DNA of 64,000 bases from Galeopsis tetrahit (Eukaryota > Streptophyta > Magnoliopsida > Lamiales > Lamiaceae): positions 71,603,727-71,667,726 of the forward strand of contig OY776119.1 in the NCBI GenBank assembly GCA_963675135.1, given 5' to 3'. Positions within the stretch are counted from its first letter, which is position 1. Every line of letters starts with the position of its first letter. The position numbers and the translations under genes were made by a program. The notes beneath the pieces were generated by a model that saw nothing but the letters and a program-made list of their open reading frames with translations, was not told the DNA's origin and ran no database searches. This document shows, piece by piece, positions 21,452-33,108 of this stretch.

Positions 21452-22100
21452 TGTTACGGAATTGTATCCACAAAGCAAATCCTTACAAATGATAAATCAA
21501 GACAACTAGAAACGCAATGAATTGAAACGAATAAAGAACTTCAAAGAAAGAACACGGGATTTACGTGGTTCGATCAAATGATCTACGTCCACGGAGGATA
21601 GAAGACTCTCTTCACTAATCAAAAATGAAAGTTACAGATTACAAGTGTACACAAAGCTTGATCTCTCTCTTAAACTCTCTATGTGTGTAACCCACAATCT
21701 ATGCACTAGATGGTGTATTTATAGATGTACAATGCAAGTTGTAACTGCCTCTAACAAACTAACTAACTAACAGAAATCAACTAACTCTGAAACTGGAATA
21801 TCAGCACAGTAGAACTCAGCGCAGTAAAACTCAGCACAGTTGTCTCAGCAGACTAAGAACACTATATCAGCACAGTACTCTTTAGCAGACTAAGAGCAGT
21901 ACTATTCTGACCCGACCAGCAGAGTTGATACCTAAGATCACTAAACCTTATCAGCAGAGTACTCATTACTCTACTTGTACTGAAATAACCAAATATCAGA
22001 ACACTAGTTACTGTGCTTATACTAAGCACAGTTCTGAAAATCAGCACACTACCACTTCTGATAGTAAGAACAGTTCTCCAATATTGCATTAATCTCAACA
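21452..22100 (-). repeat. 5' LTR of the Tork-like element, with promoter
   Basis: Same length as its partner. The minus-strand TATAAATACACC at about 21714-21725 should drive the full-length transcript. A set of near-repeats around CAGCACAGT (about 21805-22060) makes up much of U3. Confidence 0.93.
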
Positions 22101-23245
22101 TCTTTCTTAATCCATAAACCTTCAACAACAGTAATGCGGTGTGGCTGCTACGACTATGCGCTACCCCAATAAATTTGCCCTAGACTTATGTACATTTTTT
22201 CCAAATTAATTTTCTTCTTCAATGTCTTCTTTATTTTTAATTTCGAGTTTTTAAATTAATTCCTACTTTCATTTTGTTGTTCTTTTTTTATGAATAATTC
22301 CAGATAACACGTCGTCGTCAAGAAACAATTATTTTTGAGAGTGGTGGTCGAATTTATAATCGGAGAGTGGCGGTATCGGCGGAGCAATACCAGTTCAATT
22401 TCTTTTTTGTCGAGAGTGTTTATTTTTCTTTAAAACTCCAACTAGATTTAAAAATAAATAAATAATGGTATAATTTATAATCAAAATTAAATCGGTAATA
22501 GTATGCTTTCAGAATGACAGAGAAAGGAACGGAAATTGGGAGGGGGGAGGGAGAGGGGGTGGTGTGGGGAAGGGATAGCGTAGCGGGGGGAGAGAGATGG
22601 GCAAGGGCCGAGGGGGTGGTAAGTGGGAGAGATGTGTAACATTAATCTTTTATAAAGTCAATTTTGCTAAAGTATAGGGTAGATAAGTAATTACCTAATA
22701 AATTTAAAATTAATTAAATCTGAAATTAATTTCTGGATATGTGAATACATAACATTACCGTATTAAGAAAGTTCAGTGTAGGTTCAAAGAAATTCACCAA
22801 TAACATAAGTTCAATGGATAGATAGGTTTAAAAAAATTCACCATTAACATATTTTATCACTGTCTCCAGAGTAAATTGATTATAGCTGTCGGTGCTGATA
22901 ACTATGTTGAAAATTTTAGACTTTGAGTTTGATCAATTCGGATTTGGATTGAGATTTTCTCTCAATTCATCTCAATCCAAATACAAATTCAAACAAACTT
23001 TAGTCAATTCTATACTTTGTTGGGGGAGAGGGGTGAAGGGAACTATTGCAACTATAATTTGGGTAGGGGTAGTGTGGCACTTATGGAATATGCGGAATGA
23101 TGTTTGCTTTAACGGGGGAAAGTGGAATAGTAGAAAAGTTGTGGAAACAATTAAATTTCGTTTAAGGTGAAGGAATGGGACATCAGTGAGTGGAGATTAA
23201 ACCCATTAAAGCGTCTTGAGGGAGAATAAGGTTCAAAGAAGTGGG
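22101..23245. repeat. Segmental duplication copy A, right block
   Basis: Matches about 61521-62642. A 60-bp stretch at about 22118-22178 is absent from copy B. A purine-rich G tract at about 22535-22625 (GGGAGGGGGGAGGGAGAGGG and neighbours) is kept in both copies and could form G-quadruplex structure. The match ends where copy B enters an (AT)n run. Confidence 0.83.
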
Positions 23246-23405
23246 GTATATTAGTAGCGGACTGGGATTGGGAGCTGCAAGAATTTCAAAAATTATAATC
23301 TATCTGGTTTAATTTCTGAAGTTCTGGAGTGTATTGTTACTCTATGTAAGGGTTGAGTACCTTTGTACTCAAAATCACAAATGAATTTTTTTTTATTGAT
23401 AAAAA
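23010..23405 (+). pseudogene. LINE 3' end, remnant of RT C-terminus and 3' UTR
   Basis: Translation gives VWHLWNMRNDVCFNGGKWN near 23068-23125, the conserved C-terminal block of plant L1 reverse transcriptases. A later deletion removes the following conserved stretch, which copy B retains at about 62520-62555. The 3' UTR has GGGTTGAGTACCTTTGTACT (about 23350), seen in similar form at 63805, then an A/T-rich tail. Confidence 0.75.
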
Positions 23406-23833
23406 ATTAAATACCAATTCGATTATCCAATCCACCTTTTTTCAATCTCAATTTCAATTCAATCCACCCAAATAAAAATTATTGAGTTTATAATATAGAT
23501 TCAATATAAGAGATAAAAGTAAATTGAATCTGTGTTTATATAATTCAATATAAAAGGTATATATAATTGGCCGATTATTCTAAAAAATTGTATATTTTAT
23601 ATATATAGTTGTCATTTAAGTTTTTTAAAATTGACTACGGTACACACAAGATTGATTATCCAACATGCATATTGAGTACTCTATACATATACTACTAGAT
23701 TTTACAAAACAAGAAATCAACATTAATGTAAACCAAAAAAAACTACAAAATATAATTAGATATTATATTATTCCCAGGCTTTTACTACTTCATAGACCCC
23801 ATTACTCCAGGCATCAACAACTGCACTCATCAA

Positions 23834-24052
23834 CTAAGCTTTGGAACCTGAAAATTGTTGCCAAAATTTCTCGAGGTGTTTTCGGATTCGGACCGTTTCA
23901 TCTTTTGGAGGATTGATCATGCCGCTGTTGAAGATGGTTTCAAGGATACGGATTTGCTCCGGATTCGGGGACCACCGTGACCTCACCACCGGCTCCGCCC
24001 TCTGATCGCCCTGCAGCTGCCGTGACCCGCCGTCTTGTGATCGGCCATCCAT
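23834..24052 (-). pseudogene. WUSCHEL-related homeobox (WOX) fragment, homeodomain cut in half
   Basis: Starts at ATG 24050-24052 (MDGRSQDGGSRQ). Residues 22-64 match the first half of a WOX homeodomain: RSRWSPNPEQIRILE, then NSGMINPPKDETVRIRK and LEKF. The pattern is closest to the WOX8/9/11/12 clades as I know them. After LEKF the expected helix 3 block (NVFYWFQNRR) is missing; a short unrelated tail ends at 23834. An intron inside the homeodomain is possible, but I find no helix 3 exon in the next 600 bp, which become LINE and duplicated sequence. The GC-richer coding stretch and plausible 5' UTR (24053-24110) suggest a real gene start that was truncated. Confidence 0.75.
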
Positions 24053-24125
24053 GGTGCAAAATTAACAAGTTTTTTTTTTTTTTTGTTGAATTGATGAAGA
24101 AAAGAGTATGAGTTTGGATACTCAC

Positions 24126-24860
24126 TAGCTAGTCAACATCAATGGTGCACAAACACATCAAATTGTAAAAAAAAAAAGATGTGACATTACTTTGTAAGTC
24201 CGGTTGTTGTAACAATTTTTGTCGGGGTGTATAGCAAACATTAACAAACATAATCATTTATATTTGAGTGATTTTTACGGATTATAAGATGATCAAGGAT
24301 GTTCTTGATGTACTCTTGAAACTAGAGTTTGGTGTTCTTGATAAAACTTAGAGAGGAAGCTATCGAAAGTGTAATACTTTTTTGGGAAAGTTTGGAATGA
24401 TCCAACTTTGCTCGCTAGTAGTTGCCTCAGTCTGTACGATTAAATTATACCTGATAGATGGAAAAGAATTTTTTTTGATAATTATCTCATTGAATTCAGC
24501 TTCTCCTTCTGAGGTGGCTACGCCAGCCAAAGCATTAGCTTGTGAATTTAACTCCTCAGGACTTTGTGAATTTAACTCCTCGGGACTTGCTCGAGCAATT
24601 CGAGCAAATATCAGTGTTATTAATTAATAAGTGATGTAATATTCTCCATCGAACTCAACAATCCATCGATATTTTATGACTTTGAATTCCTAATAACACT
24701 AGTAAAAAAATACTAATAAACTTTTTACTCAAACATAGAGTAACACGTAGTTGGAGGGAGTAATAAAAAAACTCATTATACTTATATTGAATCATAAATT
24801 TTGTTTTAATGATAAGTTGTATAAACATATGACATAATTTTATTAAATTAGTTTAAAATG
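24126..24860. other. Unannotated spacer upstream of the WOX fragment
   Basis: AT-rich, no convincing gene. It would be the promoter side of the WOX fragment. A 24-bp unit with GTGAATTTAACTCCTC is repeated twice at about 24540-24590. GGAGGGAGTA near 24753 looks like the end of an old MITE. Confidence 0.4.
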
Positions 24861-25006
24861 TACCCCTCCGTCTTGGGATTATTTGCACGGTTTTATCGGC
24901 ACAATTAAATTTTAAGAAAAGATGATGTAGTGGTTGGTGATGTAATATAAATGAGAGGTATTTTAGGTGATTTGATAAGGTGTAAAGTGAATTTGATGAG
25001 ATGTAA

Positions 25007-25221
25007 TGTTGACTACGGTATGATTAGCATATAATTTCCTTTCTTGTAATTACCATGTATATCTTGATTAACTTATTTTCAGCACTTAATTTCTGCTATT
25101 GATAGACTTCTAGAGTCTTCCCCCCTTGTATATATTTTACATCTCTTTTGAGTTTGAATCAATAAAAACAGAATACACAATTCACAAAGCCTATTGCTCT
25201 TGCTCACTGCCAGATTTATCA
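25007..25221 (+). repeat. 5' LTR of the degenerate copia element
   Basis: 215 bp, TGTTGACTACGG to CAGATTTATCA. The primer site TGGCACCAGAGC follows at once (25222-25233); it is a variant of the Met-initiator type. Confidence 0.9.
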
Positions 25222-25319
25222 TGGCACCAGAGCAAGTCTGATCTCACACTTCCGCACACACACAAAAGAAAAATCTCTGTTAAACTAGTAAGAATCTCCA
25301 CCACGATCCATCATCAGAC

Positions 25320-26408
25320 ATGGTGAAGACGGGTGATGAGAAAACTAATACCTCGAATGTGGTAGACGTAATGTCCCCATATTATGTTCATCCGTCCGAT
25401 AACCCCGGACAAGTATGTGTGAGCGAAATACTTCGCGATGGCAACTATGCGGACTGGGCAGAGGAGATAACCAACTTCCTGTTCGCGAAAAACAAAATTG
25501 GTTTTGTTGATGGTACATAACCATTCCAGAAGAAGGGACACCAAAAATTTCATTGTGGAGGCGATGCAACGCCTGGGTGAAAGGATGGCTCACGATATCT
25601 ATGGAGAAGGAGATCCGAAACAGCGTAAAACACGGCAAAACAGCGCGAGAGATTTGGATCGATTTAGAAGAAAGATTTGGGAAAGAAAGTGCGCCCAGAG
25701 CCTACGAATTGAAACACGCACTCACCCTTACTCGACAAGAGAAGATATCTGTATCCGCTTACTACACCAAGTTGAAGGGAATCTGGGACGAAATTCAGTC
25801 TGTCTCATCTGTTCCAAAATGCACATGTGGAAAGTGTACATATGACGTTTCGAAGCAACTAGTTGAAATGCGTGAGAAAGAACAAATATATGAATTTATC
25901 ATGGGCTTGGACGAGATATTCAATACTGTTAAGACTCAAATTCTAAGCACGAAGCCAATGCTCGGTATAGGGGCAGCGTATCATCTTGTCGCACAAGATG
26001 AACAACAACGAGTAATTACTGCTGCCAGAAAGCCCACGATTGAGGCAGCAGCCTTCCAAGCCAATGAAATTCGAGAAAGACCTCCAGTAATTTTTTTTTT
26101 TTGAAGTCTCGGGTATCCGGCAAAGACCTCCGGTAAATACTGCGTATCAGTCCCAAGGAAAATGGAATGGAGGTGGTTTTAAGGATGGCAAGCGCGATAG
26201 AAAATGTGACAACTGTGGGAGGAATAATCATACTATTGAGTACTGTTATGAAATTGTTGGCTACGCAGACAAAGGAGAACAAAGGCCAAAAAGGAGTTTT
26301 ACAAAAGGAGCTGAAAGACAGAGAACTAACCCAAAAGCTGCTAACGTTGAGGCTGGTTCGAGTTCCATTCCGGGCATAAATCAAGAGCAGTTGACGAAGT
26401 TGATCTAG
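25320..26408 (+). pseudogene. gag of the degenerate copia element, multiply broken
   Basis: Starts MVKTGDEKTNTS. Frame is lost after about 66 codons (stop at 25518), resumes from 25553 in another frame with the UBN2-type block (KTAREIWIDLEERFGK, ISVSAYYTKLKGIWDEIQ) to a stop at 26104 beside a T run, then shifts again. The CCHC knuckle CDNCGRNNHTIEYC is readable near 26206-26250 in the last frame. At least two frameshifts and two stops make it non-functional. Confidence 0.85.
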
Positions 26409-26420
26409 TATCTTGGAAAC

Positions 26421-29400
26421 ATGACCCGAGATAACACAAGTCAACCTCCCTCAGTAAACATGGCTGGTAAGATCTTTTTTAATAAACCATGGGTGATAGA
26501 TTCAGGTGCCACTGAACACTTCACCTATAATGGAGAAATACTTAGTTGTCAAACGAATCAAGACGTAAGAGCTCCCGTAAAAATTCTGAATGGTGATAGT
26601 GTTCCAGTTGAGGGCATTGGGAGCACACATTTACCCAATGGACTCAAAATAAATCACGTTTTGCTTGTCCCAAACTTTCAATGCAACTTACTATCTGTTA
26701 GTCGTTTGACTAAATATCATAATTGTGCGCTTACATTTTTTCCAGACTATTGTGTGATACAGGACTTGAGCTCGAGGAACCTGATTGGGCTGGGTAAGCA
26801 GCGCGATGGTCTATATTTCTTGGAACCAACACATACAGAACATCGAGCTATGTCGGTTGTGGTGAGTCCAGAAATTTGGCACAAGAGATTAGGGCATGCA
26901 TCTAGAATAAAACTCCAGCATGATGACTCTATTAATAAAGTTTTTGATGACTATTGTGATTCCTGTATGAGAGCTAAGCAGACTCGTATGGTTTTTTCTC
27001 TTAGTTCTATTCAAACTAATGATTGTTTCCAATTGATACATTGTGATATATGGGGGCCTTATAAAACACCTTCTTCTAGTGGGGCCTACTATTTTTTTAG
27101 CATTGTTGATGATTATAGTAGAGGTGTTTGGGTTTATTTGATGAAATATAAATCTGAGGTGAGTAAGTATTTGATGATGTTTTATAATATGGTTAAAACA
27201 CAATTTGGCAAAGTTGTTAAGAAGATTAGAACAGACAACGGGACTGAACTCCAGTCAAGCTTGATGGTTGATTTTTACATTGAAAAGGGTATAGTGCTCC
27301 AAACCTCTTGCACAGACACGCCGCAACAAAATGGGGTGGTGGAGCGAAAGCATAGACACATTTTGGAAGTTGCAAGAGCGCTACGCTTTCAAAAGAAATT
27401 GCCTATTGAGTTTTGGGGTGAGTGCGTCTTAACTGCAGTTTACATTATAAATAGGCTGCCCATGAAACTCCTTCAACATAAGGCACCATATGAAATTATG
27501 TTCAAACAAAAACCCAATTATAATTGTTTACGTGTTTTTGGGTGCTTAACCTATGTTAAAGATAACAATAAAGGGATAGATAAATTTGGTGAAAGGGGTA
27601 GACCGTGCATTTTTGTTAGGTATCCCTGTGGTCAAAAGGGGTATCGTGTTTTTTATTTGGAGAGTAAGAGCATTACCACTTCTCGAGACGTTAAGTTCTT
27701 TGAAGATGTATTTCCTTACGACAAGGATTTTCATCTTAAAAATGTTCCCGAAAAACGTCTAAAAGAGTGGGAAGTTGATCATGTCGAGGAAGAAACAATT
27801 GTACATGGCAACATGCATGCACAAGAGGCTATCGAGGTTAGTCAAGACAGTGGTGGATTGATTGAATCAAGAGAAACTGAGTCACAGATTTCTGATCAAA
27901 ATAGTCAATAAAATGGAAGAATAAGAAGACAGCCCAAACATTTGCAAGAGTATGAAGTGAGCTTACCACGATCTATAGACCATTCACAGCCCACGCCCGA
28001 ATCAGAATCCTCCACGGTACATCATCTATCTCAATTTGTTTCATATAAAAACTTCTCTCATGCGCACAAATGTTATCTTGCGACCATCACTTCACGTGAT
28101 GAGCCTAAATACTTCTCACAGGCAGTTAAAGATCCTAAGTGGAGAGAAGCAATGAAGAAGGAAATTGATGCACTTGAAGCAAACGAGACATGGACCCTTG
28201 AGTCATTACCTCCAGAGAAACGAGCCATCGACTCCAAATGGGTGTATAAGATCAAATACAAACCAAATGGAGAAGTGGAGAGGTACAAAGCACGACTTGT
28301 TGCAAAAGGGTTCACACAAATAGAGGGGATCGACTTTCATGAAACCTTTGCACCAGTGCCAAAACTTGTAACTGTCAGAAGCATGCTTGCGGTAGCAGCT
28401 AAAAGGAGTTGGATAATCCACCAGCTGGATGTTAACAACGCGTTCCTTCACGGAGATCTAATTGAAAATGTTTACATGAAGATCCCACAAGGTTTCTCTA
28501 AGGATGGAGATACAAGAGTATGCAAGCTGCAAAAATCCTTGTATGGCTTACGACAAGCATCGAGGAATTGGTATTACAAATTCACACGAGCTCTATTGGA
28601 TATTGGGTTTTGTCAATTGAGAGTCGACCACTCTCTATTCATATACAAGAGAGATTCGACTTATGTGAGTGCACTCATCTATGTGGACGATGTCATATTG
28701 CCAGGGAATGACAAAGATTACATTGAATTTGTAAAAGGGTATCTTGATCAAAAAATCAGCATCAAGGATTTGGGGCCTCTCAAATACTTTCTCGGAATTG
28801 AAGTTGCTCGATCCACACGTGGCTTAGTCCTCAGCCAAAGAAAATACACCTTGGACATCTTAGAGGATAGTGGGCTACAAGGAGCACGTCCGAGTTTATT
28901 TCCAATGGAGCAGAATGCACGATTTACCCTTGATGAGGAGAGTCCGCACATTGATTCATCTCGATATCGACACCTCATAGGTCGACTGCTTTATTTAACA
29001 GTGACGATGCCTGACATTCAGTTTGCAACAAACATGCTTAGCCAATTCGTCGCTTCACCTCGCCAAACACATTTGGATGTCGTTTATAGGGTACTACGTT
29101 ACTTAAAAGAAACTCCTGGCCAAGGCATTTTTCTTCCAGCAGATGGTGACTTAAACTTGGAGGCCTTTTGTGACTCATATTGGGGAGGATGCCAGATGAC
29201 TAGACGATCCAGCACTGGCTACTTCATATCACTTGGGGGATCACCCATTTCTTGGCGTACGAAGAAACAATCAGTAGTTTCAAGTTCTTCGGCAGAGGCA
29301 GAATATAGGGCGATGGCTACGACAGTTAGTGAGATATTATGGCTCAGATGGTTACTACGTGATTTGGAGGCACCTCAGAGTATGGCGACGCTGTTGCATT

Positions 29401-29636
29401 GTGATAACCAAGCAGCCCGACATATTGCAAATAATCTCGTCTTCCATGAACGCACAAAACACATTGAGATGGATTGCTATTTTGTTCGAGAGAGAGTTGA
29501 GTCCAAGGAAATAGAGACGAGAAAAATCCCTATGAATGATCAGGTTGCCGATATCTTCACAAAGGCACTCGGAACAGAAAGATTTCGACTACTAGTTGGC
29601 AAGTTGGGCGTTTGCAATCTTCACGATCCAACTTGA
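26421..29636 (+). pseudogene. pol of the degenerate copia element, one premature stop
   Basis: One frame of about 1070 codons with a single in-frame TAA at 27909-27911, between integrase and reverse transcriptase. Protease WVIDSGATEHFT near the start; GAG-pre-integrase IWHKRLGHASRIK; integrase with HCDIWGP, IVDDYSRGVW, RTDNGTEL and QQNGVVERKH; RT with QLDVNNAFLHGDL and YVDDVILPGND; RNase H with CDSYWGGCQMTRRS, SAEAEYR and CDNQAA; ends before the purine tract. The TAA and the DSYW change from the usual DSDW point to decay. Confidence 0.92.
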
Positions 29637-29643
29637 GGGGGAC

Positions 29644-29876
29644 GGTTGACTACCGTATGATTAGCATATAATTTCCTTTCTTGTAATTACCATGTATATC
29701 TTGATTAGCTTATTTTCAGCACTTAATTTCTGCTATTGATAGACTTCTAGAGTCTTCCCCCTTGTATATGTTTTACATTTGAGTTTGAATCAATAAAAAC
29801 AGAATACACAATTCACAAAGCCTAGCTCTTGCTCACTGGCAGAGCCTATTGCTTTTATTCACTGTCAGATTTATCA
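29644..29876 (+). repeat. 3' LTR of the degenerate copia element
   Basis: 233 bp, preceded by the purine tract TTGAGGGGGACGG. It is longer than the 5' LTR because of a partial duplication near its end (about 29820-29860). Confidence 0.9.
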
Positions 29877-30319
29877 TGTAAAGTAAAATATATGTAAAAA
29901 AAGAGTGGTAATTTTAAAAATAAAATGATGTTGAGAGGGTATTAATTTTGTGAGTGTATTTCCATATTAAGAGTATGCAAATAATTTTGGGACGTTTCAA
30001 TAAAGAAAGTGTACAAATAATTATAGCACACGAATGAAGTATATATATAGACGACACACCTTTACATCGATCGAATGCACAATATTGATTATACTACTAA
30101 TTTTGCAATAGGATAAAATAGAAAATATAACAATATATACCAATTTTATTTGTTGATGTCAGATGTTCATGGGGATCGAGTTGATGATTAAGAAAATTGA
30201 AAAATACACTATAAATAAAATAGGGATGGAAACAACTGCTAATCAAAATTAAAAATAAATGAACAATTCCTATAATAAAATTAAAAGCATGCACGCATGC
30301 ACGTTACTATAATTTTCTC

Positions 30320-30757
30320 TCATACACAATTATATTGCATCATCTCAACAACAATCTGCACAAAAGAATTATATAGGATACTCGACCTGACTGACTTTCT
30401 ATTTTTCCTAAATTTTTCCATTACTATCCATACTATTGTCCAAATAATTATCATTCCACCCACATTTTTCTTCTGATTCAAAAAACCCCAACACTTGTCT
30501 TTTGTACCTATTTCTATCATATTACCACTCCCATCACGATCATTTCTTCCATCTTCATCCCCGTCCTCCAAATCATCGTACGAAGCAGAATGCTCGTATA
30601 CTTCATTTTTTTTCTCCTCCTTGTAATTTTCTTCTTCTTGATCTTCTAACAAATATAGGGGTATTTCTGAATCCATGTCTTCCCATTCCTCAATACTCAA
30701 ACCAACTTCAACAAAATTGGCTCCGGACATTGCTAGAGCTTCTAATGAAATTGTCAT
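30320..30757 (-). CDS. Acidic plant hypothetical protein, 145 aa
   Basis: ATG at 30755-30757. The N-terminus SLEALAMSGANFVEVGLSIE followed by EWE looks like the opening of small uncharacterised plant proteins that share SLEALAM-G and EEWE; I recall this pattern only loosely. Residues 35-80 are strongly acidic (Glu/Asp runs). A short hydrophobic stretch lies near residues 102-112 (GGMIIIWTIVWIV), flanked by basic residues. The C-terminus may be altered. No intron evidence and no neighbouring gene; a (TA)n tract lies 130 bp upstream. It could be a real host gene, a truncated one, or chance; no function is proposed. Confidence 0.45.
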   Translation of the reverse strand: MTISLEALAMSGANFVEVGLSIEEWEDMDSEIPLYLLEDQEEENYKEEKKNEVYEHSASYDDLEDGDEDGRNDRDGSGNMIEIGTKDKCWGFLNQKKNVGGMIIIWTIVWIVMEKFRKNRKSVRSSILYNSFVQIVVEMMQYNCV

Positions 30758-30886
30758 ACTTGTGTACCAAAAAAAGAAACGAATTTAATTAACTCTGGAA
30801 ATGTACAAAAATATATTTGATGATCAGACTATGCTTTTAATTTGATGTGTTTGCTTATATCCAAATTAAAAATGCAGTATCATATA

Positions 30887-30931
<45 letters not shown>

Positions 30932-32389
30932 TGTGTGGGTGTGAGAAAGATAATGCATGTGAATGAAGAAAGTTCAAAAAATTGACTTCAAACTATGACG
31001 AGCAAGTTGGCGTATATCAACTTTGATTTGTTTTTTCACAAAACATTCTCGTGATCTTCGAGTCACTCAGTTTTGATAGATTTCTTATGAAACATATATA
31101 TCACCATAAAATATTTATACATATTAAAGTGTTTAAGTGCATATATGTACGGGTACAAATGATTTATACAGTTGCATGATGAGTTCCATAAAAAATTCAA
31201 ACTTGACCAGTCCTTAGACAATGAGACCAGTCACAATTGTATTGTATATAGTTTCTTTATCCACCAAAAGTTGTTTACTTAATTTTCTTATTTGTTTGTC
31301 CACAGTTATGATTTTCTTTTATGGAAGTAATCACTTATTTGTTTGTCCACAATTATGGTTTTCTTTTATGGAAGTAATCACTTTATTTTTACTTCACAAT
31401 AACTCTGCAATATCCTTACTTTATCTAATTTTTTTAAATTTTGTGTTCAACCGAATGGGCAATAGTTTTCGTTAAACGGAGGGAATATATTATTGACTTG
31501 GAAATGCATAGAACGAAGAAATTAATTAGGTGGTCACGAGTATAATATGCAGTGTTTGAAACTTTGAATAAAAACAAGTACGGAATTGCAGTAGTAATGC
31601 CAAATGAATAAATCAGTGTTTGAAAAAGCGCAAGTACGGGTCGAACTAATTACTTAATTAATTTGAATAACAAATTGTAAAGGAATGTTCCAATCTACTT
31701 ACGTCAGCAAGTATATATCATTTTATCATGTCACGCTCTATCTACGTATTAAAAAAATAAATAGAATTAATTAGTGGCATTTTCAATCATTTAATTTGAA
31801 ATTATGCTAACTAAGACACTAGGGCTATGTTTATTTTGGTTTAAAAATCAGGTTTTGGATTTTAAGAACCAAAAACCGTTTGATTTCGTGATTTAAAAAT
31901 TTGGTGCACTCACTTTTTTTAAAAAAAAAAAAGTTCTATCGATTTTTTTTCCTCCTTTTATTTTTCTTTTCTGTTCTCTCTTCTCTGAGCGGAGACCGAC
32001 TTTCTCCTCTGTCCATTTTTCTTTTCTGTTCTCTCTTCTCTGAGCGGAGACCGACTTTCTCCTCTGTCCATTTAGTTGTTGTCCGAAATTAAATTCGGGG
32101 AGGCGATTTTGAGCGAAGGGGAAGGATATGTTAATGGCTGGCGATTTTGAAATTGAATTCCGTTTTTTTTTTCAAGATTTGCCGCACCCTACTGCATGCT
32201 TTCTCAACAAATTGCAATTAACAGCGGCAATCGTTTGAATCTACTAGTTTTTTGCTATTAAAAAAAATTATTAATTTTTTTATCAAACGTTTTTAGCTAC
32301 TAAGGCTGCGTTTTATGTGTACAATTGTTGTGGATTTTTCTGTTCTTTAGTTTTTAGGTAATGATATTTTGTTTCAGGGTTTATAAGTG
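30758..32389. other. Gene-poor spacer with short tandem duplications
   Basis: Contains (TA)n at about 30886-30922, a 47-bp tandem duplication at 31287-31380 (CTTATTTGTTTGTCCAC), a MITE-like end CGGAGGGAATATA near 31475, and a 55-bp tandem duplication at 31960-32069 (CTCTGAGCGGAGACCGACTT). No gene is supported. Confidence 0.6.
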
Positions 32390-32805
32390 CAACTTTTATT
32401 ATTAAAAATTAGAAATTTTATTATGAAAATTGAAAAGTGGTAATTTTATTATTAAAAAGTGTAGTTATTTTTTTTATTGAAAAGTGGTAATTTTGTTACT
32501 GAAAAGTAGAAACTATTATTATTGAAAAGTGGTAATTTTGTTACTGAAAAGTAGAAACTATTATTATTGAAAAGTGGTAATTTTGTTATTGAAAAGTGTA
32601 GTTCTTTCTTATTGAAAAGTGGTAATTATGTTATTATTGAAAAATAGTAATTTTGTTACTGAAAAGTTGAGTTATTTCTTATTGAAAAAGTGGTAACTAT
32701 TATTATTGAAAAGTACGTAGCAATTTTGTTACTGAAAAGATGAGTTATTTCTTATTGAAAAGTGATAATTTTATGAAAAGTTATTGAAAAGTGATAATTT
32801 TGTTA
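32390..32805. repeat. Minisatellite of GAAAAGTGGTAATTTTG units
   Basis: More than ten irregular units, period about 20-45 bp, alternating TATTGAAAAGTGGTAATTTT with GTTACTGAAAAGTAGAAACT. It abuts the first copy of the transposon-protein ORF at 32809. Confidence 0.8.
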
Positions 32806-32808
32806 CAA

Positions 32809-33091
32809 GAAGGAGGTCAAACCATGTGTTTACTCGAGTGGATTACTCTGAATCCATGAGAAAGAAGAAGGAGGCTGGACATGATGTTACTGAACCCATC
32901 CAAGTGTTCACTGAATCCGAGGAAGAAACTAAACTTGTTGTTGTTGCTGTTGCTGAGAAAGCAAAGAAGAAGAAGGTTACTACTGAACCTAGAGGAAAAG
33001 GGAAGGTCAAGATAATCCCTGAAAAAGAACCTTCTGAATCAAATTCTGATTCTGGTTTTAATGTTTTCCTAAGAGACATTCAACAGTCTCT
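32809..33091 (+). repeat. Duplicated 5' piece of the transposon-protein ORF
   Basis: 283 bp matching 33702-33984 with about three substitutions. It encodes the same MRKKKEAGHDVTEPIQ and Lys-rich linker, then runs into unrelated sequence, so this copy is a fragment. Confidence 0.88.
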
Positions 33092-33108
33092 GAAAAGTTG
33101 GGGCTTTT

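Larger units (their letters stand above)
16658..22100 (-). mobile_element. Tork-like Ty1/copia retrotransposon, complete and young
   Basis: Two 649-bp LTRs (16658-17306 and 21452-22100) differ by three substitutions by eye. The 5-bp duplication TCTTT flanks the element (16653-16657, 22101-22105), and copy B of the duplication lacks it. A single uninterrupted gag-pol ORF fills the interior. Protein features resemble the Tnt1/Tork group. All parts needed for autonomous transposition appear present. Confidence 0.95.
25007..29876 (+). mobile_element. Degenerate Ty1/copia retrotransposon with short LTRs
   Basis: Left LTR 25007-25221 and right LTR 29644-29876 are flanked by TGTAA (25002-25006, 29877-29881). 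The right LTR has an extra partial repeat of GCTCTTGCTCACTGGCAGAG type, several substitutions and a mutated first base (GG instead of TG). Gag is broken and pol carries one stop, so the copy is dead. It is clearly older than the copia elements at 16658 and 50434. Confidence 0.93.
24863..30039. mobile_element. Stowaway-like MITE split by a copia insertion
   Basis: Left half 24863-25006 begins CCCCTCCGTCTTGGGATTAT after TA; right half 29882-30039 ends CACACGAATGAAG before TA. An inner inverted match exists: GTCTTGGGATTATTTGCAC against reverse-read GTCCCAAAATTATTTGCAT. Removing the copia element gives a MITE of about 300 bp. Ends are diverged, so the family call is tentative. Confidence 0.5.

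Noticed and set aside
24382..24627. 81-codon ORF with repeated EFNSSGL
   Set aside because: The repeat comes from a 24-bp DNA duplication. No start context, homology or neighbour supports a gene.
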